Shown here: one piece after another, positions 8,821-20,600 of the stretch | Layout of the letters: each line of letters starts with the position of its first letter | Numbering within the stretch: the first letter of the stretch is position 1 | Translations under genes and position numbers: made by a program | Notes under the pieces: model-generated | What the model saw: the letters and a program-made list of their open reading frames with translations, nothing else | The model's database searches: none | Told to the model about the DNA's origin: nothing | IMG/VR virus record: IMGVR_UViG_3300030104_006237 | Coordinates: 3,798-29,447 of that record | Reading direction: 5' to 3' (one strand) | DNA: 25,650 bases | Source of the DNA: a virus

Positions 8821-11638
8821 TATCAGTTCCTATTTTTGGAATTTGTATAAAAGAATCTCTAGTAGCTGGTTCACCAAGTTTATCCTTTTTAACCGAATAA
8901 TCTCCTATAATAATTCCTGGATTTAAATTTCCGCTTGAATCTCTAATTGTTTTTTGATTTAAATTTTCCATATTTAATTCAACCAAACAAGTTTCTCTGA
9001 ATTGGTCGTACTCACTTATAAATATATCACCAACTGGACTTTCTTCAGGAAATGATTGAATTTCTGTATTTCCTGACCAAAATTCTTTATTATTGTGATA
9101 ATAAAACGCGTCAGTTATTCCGTCATCATTACTATCTACTAAATAAGAAATATTTAAAAATTGTTTCATATCATATGGCTCTGTAAAAAATCTAATTTGT
9201 CCTAAATCTAATTTTCCTGGAAATTGTCCTAACTCATTAAGGTCTCCTAATGGTGTTAATTCATAAGATTTTTGTAACAATTGTTTTTCAGTTCCTTCAC
9301 TAATATCAAAAATATCAGCGTTTTTAATAGTTTTTATAGATTTAACATAATTACTTTCTTGATGTAATCCACCAACAACTACATGGGCTGAATTATAGGG
9401 TTGTCCACTTGGGGCTTCAATAATTTCATCATTGTCATTTCTTAAATTGTTAACAAAAATACCAGGATAAGGTAAATAAGTAAATTCATCACCCCCCAAA
9501 TCACCAAAATCTGCTTCTAATGATAAAGCTTCTTCAGACAAATTTAATTTTATAGTTGCAACTTGCCAGTCTATAGCTTGAATAAAAGTTGACATATCCC
9601 ATCCATTCTCATCTGTTGGAATATCTTCATCAACACCAATAGTTCTAAATATAACTGCTTTTATTACTTTCTGACCAGGTGTTACATAAGTGTAATCAGC
9701 TGAACAAATATTATATTTAAAACTATCAAAATATTGGTCACAACTTTCAAATTCATTATTCGCCTCTAATTCTTCTTTTTGACCAATTGAATATAATTTA
9801 TATAAATTATCATTGTTTAAAGCTTCCATTTCAGCTGTTGATTGTGGAAACGATTCTCTAATCTCTTTAATTGTTTTTGGGTCTCCACTTTTCCAATCCC
9901 AATTTGCAACAAAAAACCAATAATCAAAATCTTTATATTCATCTCCATCTGAAGTATTTGAAAAATTTATATAACTTGGATTTTGATTAACTAAACTTTT
10001 TGCTAAATCAAAAGAAAGACTAGCTTTTGTAGGAGCTGATGTAAATATTCTATTTAATTTATCTTCAGGTGATATTCCACCATAATAATTTTGTAAATCT
10101 AAATCATAAAATGTAGAACTTTTTATTGTTGAAATCGCTCTAAATGGTAATTCTATTTTTTCAATTTTTAAAAATCTATTTCCTTGTAGTCTACCATTAC
10201 CATCAAATCCATTTTTAAAATTATCAGGAAATCCTATAGCATCAAAAGTATATCTTGGATTTAATCCAACTCTTGGTCTTTTGTTAACACCTCCAGCACC
10301 TTCTCGATCATAATGTGAGTCTACACACCACCAACCACTTTGCTGTTTGTCAACATAACTTGCGTTCGCACCACCATTAGCGTAACTGGATAGTTTATGT
10401 ATAACATTAAAAGATGGTGGTTTTATTTCCCATTTAGCTCCAGCTGGCATGTTAACAACTTGTTTATCATTTTCATGTCCTCTTTTATAACCTTTGTTAT
10501 CACCAAAATTATCATGAAAAGCATTTGCTTCAATACAGCTTCCAAGAAATTTTTGATGTTTTCCTGAACGAGATGGACTAAAAGTCCATTGAAAAGTTCT
10601 CGCACCATTATAATCATCGTGTTGTTGTGTTTTATAAAATATTTCTGCGAGACAAGATTTATCTAATCCTGAAAGTCCACACCCTCTATCTCTTTCATCA
10701 GTTCTTGTACTACCCCTTCTTTCTCTCTCATCATTACCAATTCTTATAGCATTAAAAATCCAACCCCTTTGCTGAGATTGATAATTTTTTCTTAAAGCTT
10801 TGTTAAAAGTTACAATGTCATTTACAGTTGTTCGAGAAGAACCTCTACCTTTATGAGTATTTTTATTTTTTAAATGAAAATTATATATAGTATCTTTGCT
10901 TGGGGCTATCATACCTTTTCCTTGATTAGAATTATCTACACATTCATAAGCTGTTCCATGATCACTTCTACCTTCATAATAACATCTTATCATTGTACCA
11001 TAATAATGACCATCACCTGTACTATTCCAATATCCTCCATCATCATCATGATCATCTTCCACCCAATACGCACTATTTCCACTAAACCCACCATAATTCA
11101 AATATTCAATCATATTATTATCATTTGATTGGTCTGGTATATAATCACCATAATATGACCCATTCTGTCTTTTACATTCTATTTCATCTTTTGTTATATG
11201 TCCTTTGTCAAAATTAGTATTAGTCCTCCAGTAATTTAACCATTTATAAGCATTATATCCACGATTACAATTACCGTCATCATCTGAAGTAACTGCACCA
11301 TCAATATACATAATTGAATGAGCAGCGTCTCTCCAGTAACCCTCTGTTCCTTGATTAGTAACATATTTAGTATGTTGATGTGCTAATTTCCAATATGACC
11401 CTAAACCATTTGACATTCCTTTTTTCATATCTGATAAACTTAGTTCACTATTTTCTGGAAACAAACTACCAGTTTCTATTGTAGTATATAAATGGGTATC
11501 TTCGGGAAATCCACTAGCTTGAAACCCCAAATTTGTAGATACATCTTCTTCTTCAATTTTACCATAATTATATTGCCCATAAGAATTTTCTAATGGATAA
11601 TTTGCAAATATTTTTTTTGTTTGTTGATAAACTGGCAT
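8807..11638 (-). CDS. Structural protein with PKD-like/calcium-loop C-terminal cassette (943 aa)
   Basis: Complete 943-residue protein starting MPVYQQTKKI. Residues 1-550 are unfamiliar: rich in Trp, Tyr, His, Asp, Arg and Gly, with an acidic patch E-D-D-H-D-D-D-G-G (about 195-203) and 8 of the protein's 11 cysteines. From residue 569 it follows the same order as the end of the upstream giant: N-W-D-W-K-S-G-D with Y-T-Y-V-T-P-G-Q-K-V (PKD-like, about 569-668), L-G-G-D-E-F-T-Y-L-P-Y-P (about 710-722), V-V-V-G-G-L (about 751), G-Q-I-R-F-F (about 812), calcium-type loop D-S-N-D-D-G-I-T-D (835-846), and N-P-G-I-I-I-G-D-Y (about 906-914). No signal peptide or membrane segment. The ATG overlaps the previous stop, with AGGA 10 bases upstream. 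I infer a surface-exposed tail component that partners or parallels the giant protein; I do not recognise a named family. Confidence 0.93.
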   Translation of the reverse strand: MPVYQQTKKIFANYPLENSYGQYNYGKIEEEDVSTNLGFQASGFPEDTHLYTTIETGSLFPENSELSLSDMKKGMSNGLGSYWKLAHQHTKYVTNQGTEGYWRDAAHSIMYIDGAVTSDDDGNCNRGYNAYKWLNYWRTNTNFDKGHITKDEIECKRQNGSYYGDYIPDQSNDNNMIEYLNYGGFSGNSAYWVEDDHDDDGGYWNSTGDGHYYGTMIRCYYEGRSDHGTAYECVDNSNQGKGMIAPSKDTIYNFHLKNKNTHKGRGSSRTTVNDIVTFNKALRKNYQSQQRGWIFNAIRIGNDERERRGSTRTDERDRGCGLSGLDKSCLAEIFYKTQQHDDYNGARTFQWTFSPSRSGKHQKFLGSCIEANAFHDNFGDNKGYKRGHENDKQVVNMPAGAKWEIKPPSFNVIHKLSSYANGGANASYVDKQQSGWWCVDSHYDREGAGGVNKRPRVGLNPRYTFDAIGFPDNFKNGFDGNGRLQGNRFLKIEKIELPFRAISTIKSSTFYDLDLQNYYGGISPEDKLNRIFTSAPTKASLSFDLAKSLVNQNPSYINFSNTSDGDEYKDFDYWFFVANWDWKSGDPKTIKEIRESFPQSTAEMEALNNDNLYKLYSIGQKEELEANNEFESCDQYFDSFKYNICSADYTYVTPGQKVIKAVIFRTIGVDEDIPTDENGWDMSTFIQAIDWQVATIKLNLSEEALSLEADFGDLGGDEFTYLPYPGIFVNNLRNDNDEIIEAPSGQPYNSAHVVVGGLHQESNYVKSIKTIKNADIFDISEGTEKQLLQKSYELTPLGDLNELGQFPGKLDLGQIRFFTEPYDMKQFLNISYLVDSNDDGITDAFYYHNNKEFWSGNTEIQSFPEESPVGDIFISEYDQFRETCLVELNMENLNQKTIRDSSGNLNPGIIIGDYSVKKDKLGEPATRDSFIQIPKIGTDKGAF
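8810..9935 (-). repeat. C-terminal cassette, short copy (in the 943-aa gene)
   Basis: Residues about 569-943. The motifs N-W-D-W...G-D, L-G-G-D...L-P-Y-P, V-G-G, D-L-G-Q-I-R-F-F, D-x-N-D-D-G and G-I-I-I-G-D-Y occur in the same order as in the last ~1150 residues of the upstream 4670-residue protein. About 375 residues here correspond to about 1150 there, the difference being insertions. This is a diverged duplication visible in protein, not as long DNA identity. Confidence 0.7.
9101..9136 (-). other. Calcium-binding-type loop in the 943-aa protein
   Basis: Residues 835-846 read D-S-N-D-D-G-I-T-D-A-F-Y, the D-x-N-x-D-G-x-x-D spacing of dockerin, EF-hand and thrombospondin-type calcium loops. 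It sits about 20 residues after the G-Q-I-R-F-F motif, the same relative place as one in the longer paralogous cassette. Confidence 0.55.
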
Positions 11639-11652
11639 TAGTATGGTTTCCT
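11636..11652 (-). promoter_or_regulatory. Coupled stop/start TAATG (4670-aa to 943-aa gene)
   Basis: The stop TAA (11640-11638) shares one base with ATG (11638-11636). AGGA (11652-11649) is 10 bases upstream. This is the same overlap as at the next gene junction. Confidence 0.75.
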
Positions 11653-14600
11653 ATTTTCTTTTTTACCTATTTTTGTTCTTATAGTTGGTTTATCTGGGAA
11701 CAATTCAATTGGATTTTCTGTAAAATTAATATCATAGTCATCTATAAGTATTCCAAGATTTGTATTTGCTCCAATATCATTTAAAACACCTTCTTCAATA
11801 GCAGAAAAATCTAAATCTATCACATTATGATTTAAAAATTTACCCTCTGTTAATTTTGAAGTTATTGGTGCATTTAAATCATCTTGATTCCATTTTCTTC
11901 CTGGTGAACCATATGGTATTTGATTACCCAATAAACCTAAATTATTTTCCCACATTTCTTCTTCTTGAACATCAAAATATCCATTTACTTTAAATTTCGG
12001 TAACACTGGATAATAATAATTTATACCATATTCATTAATGTCTAAATATTTTTGTCCAGCAGTTGTGTCAATTATTACACCAGTATAACCGCTATATCGA
12101 CTTGTTGTGTATGGGTATGGATTCACATCCCACCAAAAATCTTCAACTGGTATTCCTGTAGTTTGACCAAGTTGAATTGTTTGACTTTCAATTGTTGATT
12201 GATAGAAAAATTCTATAGGATTTAATATTCCTTCTAAATTAATTGTGTCTGTAACATTAAAATAATAAAATTTACCTTTTTCTAAGAAATCTAATGCACC
12301 CACAAAATTACCACCTACATTGAACGCAGCTGTATTTTGTCCTAATATACTCTCTATGTTATCAGTTTGTTCAAAAAGTATTTGATTAAGTGTATCTACA
12401 TATGTTCCTGAAATTCCAGAATCATTTACATCATCATCTCTATCCCAATAAATTAAATTATCTTTTGGTGCAGTAATTGGTGAAACTGATGGCCAATCTG
12501 ACCATTGTATGCCTGGTAAATAAACATAGTTTTGATCTCCTACATTAAATACATATTGATGATTTGTCTCACCCTCTTCAAGTGATTGTATTACTTCGGT
12601 TGTATTTATTTGATTTGTAACAAATGGTCCTGGAAGGAAATTGTCATATGGTTCTTGTGCATATATGTTTTCAGGATTTGTCCAATTATTATCATAAAAA
12701 ATAGAATATAAAATTTCACTTGTCGACTGAAGATTTGCCCCATCATCACCAAAATCATCTGTAAATGGCTCTCCAAGTAATGTAGTGTGACCACCCACAG
12801 TTAACTCATTATTAATTATAAATCTAGGAGTGGTTTGTTCTCTAAATACAAATATTTCTGTAAGATAAATATCATTACTTCTGTTTATTATAGGTAATTT
12901 TATAAGAACATCTGATTGAATATTACTCTTAGCTTCCACTCTATCAATAAACCCATCATTATTTAAATCATAATCAGAAAAATCTTGATTAGGTAAATAT
13001 CCTTCACTTTGAGCATCATTAAATTCAATTTCACTAATAGTTCCTGTACAATTTCCAAACTCACAATCTACTATGTTAAATGTATCTTCATCTATACCAA
13101 CAGCACTTATAGTTGAAGTCGCAGCGTCTAAATTAGGTGATAATCTAACAACATTTCCATCAGTTATTGTAACCTCAAAGTTAAATCCACCCTCTAATGT
13201 AGACAAGACAACCCCACCAAAATTTGTATCACTAGAATTAGTTATGTTTGGAAATTCAATACCATCAAATTTAAACTCAATACCATACATATCATCACCA
13301 GGAGATAATGAATATATAATTTCAATATACTCTTCATATATTTCACCATTTATGTCTATTTGTTCTTTAACTAAATCACCCCAACCAAATATAGCTTCAA
13401 ATGGTCTTCCAACATAATCATCATTTTCATCAATAAAAGGAGCATTTGGTAATGCTGGAAGAGTACCTATACCACCTCTATAAAATAAATTATCTTCAGT
13501 TACAATATTTTTCCAATATCTTGGTGATGATGGACTATTCGGATGAACTAACGATTTAGCAATCATCGCTTCTTCAAATGTATTAAATTCAGCACCTTCA
13601 TCTAAAACTACTCTAAGTTCTATTTTTTCTACACTCCCAACTGTTGCATTAATTGGGTAAATTTTTAATCTTTCATCAGTTTCAGCTGTTATTATTTGTG
13701 TAGTTACTCCTACTTCAGTTATATTATCCCCATCAGTTCCCCCAACCCTAACTCTGAAACCACCATTATTAGTAAAAATATCTCCAACATGAAGTTTGAC
13801 TTCATATGTTGTACCTGGTTGTATAAGATTTTCACCCGTTGAATGATTTATATTCTCAGAAGAAGTTCCATCAGTCATAGCTAATCCACTAAATATTTGC
13901 CAATTATCGTTAGGATACCAACAATCCGAGTCTGGACATAAATCATCAACATCACCATCAGTATTAAAGTCACCATTTAAATTTTCTAATATGTCTGTAC
14001 CATCTATTCTAAAAGTATAATCTTCATCACTTGGTTCTTCAAATCCTAACATTTCCCACATTTGGAATGGTTTATTGAAATAACGAACTTGTCCTATATC
14101 TGTATTTCCTAAATAATCTCCAAGCTCTTCAGGAAATAAATCTATACCTCTATTAATTAATCTTGGTGTTACAACATTACCATTGTCATCATCACCAAGT
14201 AACTCACCACTGTCATCAACTACCCCATCAAAGAATCCTTTAACATTTTTTGCCTTTTCAAATATATTACATTCATCTTCACAATCAAGAAAAGCATCTC
14301 TAAATGGATTATCATCCTCAGCATCAATACCATAAGAACCAGTCATAAAATATAAACCATTGGCTGGAGAAAAATCTAATTCACATTTAAAGCCCACACC
14401 TTCTAAACCACTACCACCTTGATTATCATCAATATAATCATTACCATATGTACAAGCGTCATCTTGTATATCAATTATAACTTCTTCTTCTTCATCAATA
14501 TTTAAAGAATCACTTGCAAGTGAACCTGTAAAGTGAGGAACTAACTTTAAATCTTTCAATGTATCTTTATTCATATTAACTATAGCTAATTCAGAATTTA

Positions 14601-17600
14601 TTTTGTCACCATAATATTTATATGGTATGTCTACTGAACCAATATCTGATGGTACTTCAGCATCTGGATCTAGTAATTGTAATAGTTTTTCTAATGAATC
14701 AGGATTTAAAATTCCATTTATGTTTAATAAAATTTTATAATAAAGTGAATATTTTGATACTCCACCAATTATAGGACTAGTTTTGTTATATGGTAAAAAG
14801 TCATAACCATCACCACCTAAAATTGCAAATTCACCTTCTGTTTCTATATTTCTACTAATGTTTATTGTAAGCTTAAATTCTTTAAAATATGTAATACCCA
14901 GTACTTCTTGTTGAGTATTTCTTTTAACAATAAACATATCTCCAGTAACATCATATATTCCTGATTTAGTATACAAGTGAGTTAATAACTTACTACCACC
15001 AGCTAAATGTAATGGCTCTTTATCAAATTCCATATCAGAGCCATCACCCCAATCTACAAAACCAATATAAAAATCATTAGAATCAAGACTAGCTGCACCT
15101 GTTTTTATCATTTCTCTCTCATTAAATATGTCATCACTAGCATCTATAGGAAGAATTGGTGTAGGGGTGTAATTATATCTTGTATAAAAATATACTTGTG
15201 CTTCAACTGGAGCTGATGTTTCTTGATAAGCTAGTGGTTGTAATTCTAAATCATAATATTTTGTAAGAACCGCATTAGAACTACCTAAAGATGTTGGTGT
15301 AAATACATAAGCATCTGGTGTCCAACTTTTTACATCACCAGTTGCAGTTCCAGTATAACTTTTTGTAAAATCACCACCTTCTACATCTTTATAAGAATCA
15401 CCATGTCTAATATTCCAATCATCAGTTTTATTACCTATTAAATCATCATAAAACCAACAACCTAATGCTGGTCTTTTGTCTTTATCATATATATTTACCA
15501 TCCAAGATTGATTTTTAACAAACCCATCATTTTCTTCAGGTAAAACTACATTTATTCCCTGCCATGGGTCGTATTGAAATCTAACAGTTTGTTCCATTAA
15601 TAAAATATTTCTAGCATCCACATATTCTATTGTTTCACTTATATTTCCATAAGTATCCATAGCTTCTACCACTACCGCGTAAATTGAAGGCCATTCAAAT
15701 TGATATTCATATCCCTCTGATAAAGCTTTACTAAACGATAAATCTGTATAATCTTCAGTCATTAAATTATCATCTGCTACATATATTTCTACAAGCTCAC
15801 CCGCTTCAAAATCTACACGCTGTTGTGTACCTAATTGTGCTCTTTCTACCGTAAACTCAGCGTAATCTAAATTATCAGCTAAATTATAAACATCATGCTG
15901 TGTAATTCTAATCCACTCATGATTTGGGTCTTGTCCTATTTTTAATAAAACACCAACTGATGCTCCTTCAATGTGTGGATTTAATAAACTATAATTTACA
16001 AAATCATGAAGCATATTTGTTTGAGTAAAAAATTCAAATGACTCGGTATCATAAGGTGTATACTCACCTTGAGAACCAGCACTACCACCAACACATACAG
16101 AACCATCATGAATACCATCAGCGTTGACACAATCTTCATCTACACTACATTCTTGTCGATAAGAAACAGTTGCACATCCAGCACATTGATTATAATATTT
16201 TGATTCATCAATATTAATTATACTATCGGGATATACTTTAAAACAATTATAAATATCTGGATTAGTTCCACTACAAATATTTAAATCTACTCCAGTAATT
16301 TCATACAATCCATATGGATATGGTGCCTCATAAACAAAATTTCCAAGTTCTGGTTGTAAAGAACCATCAACATAACCACACTCTTCAACATTTGCAAATT
16401 CAAGTGTTATTGAATTATAACAATTACAATTTTTTTCAGTAGAATCTGTTATACCACTACCATACCATCTACAATTATTAATTATATTTTCATCATAATC
16501 ACCAGTATCCAATCCTCCTGTTTGACAATAATTTTGTGTAACACTTCTAAACATAGAATATTCTACAGAATTAGTTGTATCATAATCATCCATATAATAA
16601 AAGTTTACTTCAGAACAAAGTTCACTATTATCACAGTAACCTATTTGTTGTTCTTCAGAACCTACATAATTACCAGAATTAAAATAATAACGAATTTTAT
16701 GTACTGTTGGTGCGTTACTACCATCTGTTGGAGCATAATTAATACCTATGAAGTCAAGACCATTAGGGTCAATAAAATCTTCTACAGCTGTTTCTGCTAT
16801 TGTTGTAGAACCAGCGTAAGTGGTAAAATATTGAGCATATATCGCATCTTCAAGTACAGAATCATCAAGTCCACCTTGTGTAACATTAGGTATAGATTGT
16901 TGAAGTTTATCACCATCAAGAACAATAAATCCACAAGAACTATTTTCATCAGCTACATCATCTACACAATATCCATCTTCATCAGCTTGATTGATTACCT
17001 GACCAAGTGGATGACCTTCAACCCTTCTACTAAACAAGTCTAACCAACCCTCTCTTCTTAATCTATTCCAAGACTCTGCCCACTCTTCATCGTTATTATA
17101 ATTTACACCAAGCACTCCCCACCAATCTCTTGAATTTTGTAAACCTATATTATCATAATCTTCTACAACATCTAAAATTGTAAATCTATAACTTACAGTA
17201 AAATCTAATGGATTAATATCCGCGTTTGGAGGTTCAAAACCACCAATATTATTATTATCAAAATATTCAGAATATTCCCATTCTGTTTTATATGTAGCAG
17301 AACAATATTTACTATTTTTTCCTGAATAATGACTAATATATAACTCTATTTCATCTTGATATTCCTCTCTATAATAATGTTCTTTTTCATAGTTATAATA
17401 ATTAGTTATTAATGTAGAATCAACTGGTATTGATGAACAACATTCTCCATCATTATTAACAAATCCTGGATTTTCTCCTGGCCAAATACCACAATCTTCA
17501 TTAGTTTTTGTTCCTACTGTCCAAGTAAATCCAGCAAATTTACACTCTTCTTTTTCCACGATTGTTCTATCACCATCACAATAATCCATAATTGTTGCCT

Positions 17601-20600
17601 CTGGATGATAATTAAAAACTTCTATATCAAAATCTTTTGTTAATTTAGTTGGTATTTGTTGTCTTTCATCAGTACCACCAATAATATATCTATATGTGTC
17701 AGGAATAAATCCAAAAGAAGCAAGTTCTTCTGATGATATTGAACCAGTTGGTCCATCACCACTACCTTCATTTATAAACATATTTATTTTTGAATATCCC
17801 GTTTTTATATGTGTTTGACTATTGTTTTCGTTTAATCCTGTATCTCTTAAACCAACTCTATAAACTTTCTTACCAGTATCATTATACGCGGGTTCAATGT
17901 GTATATAATTGTCAAAATCTTGATAACCAGTATCTCTTAAAAAATTATCATATATTTCATTATAATTAGAAAAATTTAAAAAATTAGGAATAGGATATCG
18001 TTCACATAAATTATCCTCTCTAGCTCCATATTTGTTAATTAACTCATCTGTTAATATACAATCACCAGCCCCCTCAGGACAATCATCTAAATAATAATTA
18101 CAAGATGTTTCAGAACCTCCTAAAGTATTAGAACAAACACCATTTAATTGAAATGGTATGTCTTCACAAAATTGTCCAAAAGAAGTACCAGAACTACAAG
18201 TGTATATTTTTTCATCTAAATTTTCATTTAATAGAATAGATTTTACATCAAGTAAATTTATTATTCCATCATCATTTACATCCATTTTGTCACAAATATT
18301 AAATGCAGTATCTAATCCATTTACAAATGGTATAAAGTTTTCAACATCAGCACTATAAGCAAAATTTATATCACCAGATGTTTCAACTGGAAAAGCTAAA
18401 GTTCCAACCGAATAACCAACTGGTATGTTTGACATACCAACAACATCTTCTAAATAAGATATACATTCATTAGTTGTTAAACAACTAACAACATCATCCG
18501 AATCTGAATTATAACCTAAACTACAAGTTTCATCACCAGTAAATATTATATCATATGAATAATACATATCATAAATTAAATCTGAAAATCTCTTTTCTAA
18601 ATCACAAGATGGTTTTTTACCACCAACAAAAGACAAATCTCTAATTTCAAATATATTTTCATCTTGTGAGTCAACATCGTTAATACAAAGATTATAATCA
18701 GCTTGAGTTATTATTTCATTTTTATAATAATTTGGATTAAATATTAATTCATTAGCTTCATTTAATTCATAAGGAAGTCTTCCCCCATCATAATCATAAT
18801 TTGCAAAACTACACAACTCTTCAGCTTGTTTTTGACCCATACCAAAAGATTCATGACAAACGGTAGAACAATAACGAGTATTTGTACAAGATACAGTTTC
18901 AATATCTGTTACTAATTTTATATTATATAAATCTATAATATGGTTAACTGTAAATCCATTTAAATCTGGACTTATGTCTAACCAGCTTGCATTCTCATCA
19001 TCAGAACTTTGACTTTCATCCCACACAAAACTTTCTTCAAAACAATACCACTCATTCAATTCAGAATTAATTTCTATTAAAGAACTAGAATTATCTGTAA
19101 CATAAAGTGTCATTGTTCGTGTTTCGTTTTCAGTAGGAAAGTAAAAATCATTTCCCAATTGTATTAATCTTACACAACCAGTATAATAATAAGTTTTACC
19201 ATCAATCATATTACCAATTAATGAATTTGACCTATACCTTAATATAGAGTTTGGATGGAAGCTTTCAGGTATTGTATCATCAATGGTAACATTATTAAAA
19301 TTAATTCGAACAGCTTCATTTCGACCATTTGGGTCGTCTACATTATAAGTTGCTACTGATGTTGGGACTGTAGGATATAATGGAAATGTATTTTGCCAAG
19401 ACCCATCTATAAAAGAAGGATTACCAGAATATTCGTCATATGTCTGACTATTAATAAAATTATAATGTGGAACTACAATATTACCATTATATTGAATTGG
19501 TGAATTATAAGAACTTATAAAGTTATAAGCGTTTTGAATTTCATCACAATATTCACTTGTTATTTCATCTAAAGAAATTAATGATAAATTTTCTTCACCC
19601 TCTTCTATATCTTTTGTTTCTATTTTAATATTAATATCATTTGGATAAAATTCATTATTAATATACATTTCAACATCACTAATTGGTTTTACGATAGGTG
19701 GGTCGTTAATCGGATGAATAACAAGTCTAAAAAATACTTTGTCTTCAGTTCCATCTTCATCTAAAACTCTTATACTTAAATCAACACTTCCATTAAAATT
19801 TTTACCCTCATTACTTAATGTACATCTTATAATTTTATTAATGTGTGAAAGGTCACTATGAGACCTCTGAGTAGTTGTAATTCCATCTATTGTAGCGTAT
19901 GTTAGTATTGGAGCACTAGTCCACTCATCAAAATTTATATTTGAGAAATCTACATATTCACCAAAAGGATAATAATAAAAATTATCTTGAGTATAAGTAA
20001 ACAAATCTCCCCAAGCAAAATCAGAATCATTTGGAATACCTTCTATATTTTGATACATAGAACTTTCTAATACTTCAAAATTAATTAATGGTGTATTAAA
20101 ACCCTCAACTTGAGTAACCCCAGTAAAAATATCAAGTACTGACAATCTATCTCTATCAGATGCAGATACTAATAAATCAAAAAATCCAAAATCTTCATAA
20201 ACATTTAAAATTGGATAAGATTCACCATTAACTAAGTCTGTTATTATTGGTTGTGTTTTTACAAAATTGTTTTCTACATTCCAACTTAATGTTCCATTAA
20301 ATTCTTTTCCTACCTCCAACGCTTCAACAATCACAGTTTTAATATTACTACTTGAAGCTAAACTACTATCTTCTGAAAGATAAGCTTTATATTTTGATGA
20401 ATGATTATTTATCGCAGTAATTATATTATCCCAAACATAAGAAACTGTGTTTTCTATTGTATCTACTATGGTACTAGCGTTAAACTCATTACTTATAAAA
20501 TCTCCATTTAATAATATTCTACTATTTGGTAGTTGTATTTGGTCACCGTTATCATCTAATTTTGGTTCATAAATTGAAAAATCAATTGTACCAGTAGATT

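Larger units (their letters stand above)
11641..15085 (-). repeat. C-terminal cassette, long copy (in the 4670-aa gene)
   Basis: Residues about 3522-4670. Order: V-D-W-G-D-G-S (3524 on), H-L-Y-T-K-S-G-I-Y-D-V, L-G-G-D-G-Y-D-F-L-P-Y-N (about 3609-3620), I-I-G-G-V, D-I-G-Q-V-R-Y-F (about 3849), calcium loop (3894-3905), and G-I-L-I-D-D-Y (about 4631). Each has a counterpart in order in the 943-residue protein. The long copy holds two main insertions: about 140 extra residues between the L-P-Y and G-Q-V-R-Y-F motifs, and about 660 extra residues after the calcium loop, including a carbohydrate-module copy and an EF-hand-type loop. Confidence 0.7.

Noticed and set aside
10250-10340. C-type-lectin-like variable region of a diversity-generating retroelement in the 943-aa protein
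   Set aside because: The W-W-C-V-D ... G-L-N-P-R-Y ... I-G-F pattern is only loosely similar, and no reverse transcriptase, template repeat or accessory gene is in the window.
13073-13417. 114-codon plus-strand open frame
   Set aside because: It is antisense inside the giant gene, overlaps its conserved cassette region, and has a composition explained by the reverse complement of the real frame.
16522-17043. 173-codon plus-strand open frame
   Set aside because: It lies wholly antisense to the 4670-aa gene, its translation is Ile/Thr/Tyr-rich with no domain character, and no SD or promoter is evident. It is a shadow of an AT-rich gene.
18247-18285. True dockerin domain implying a cellulosome-like interaction
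   Set aside because: Only one of the two required loop-helix halves is present and no cohesin is seen; an isolated calcium loop is the safer reading.
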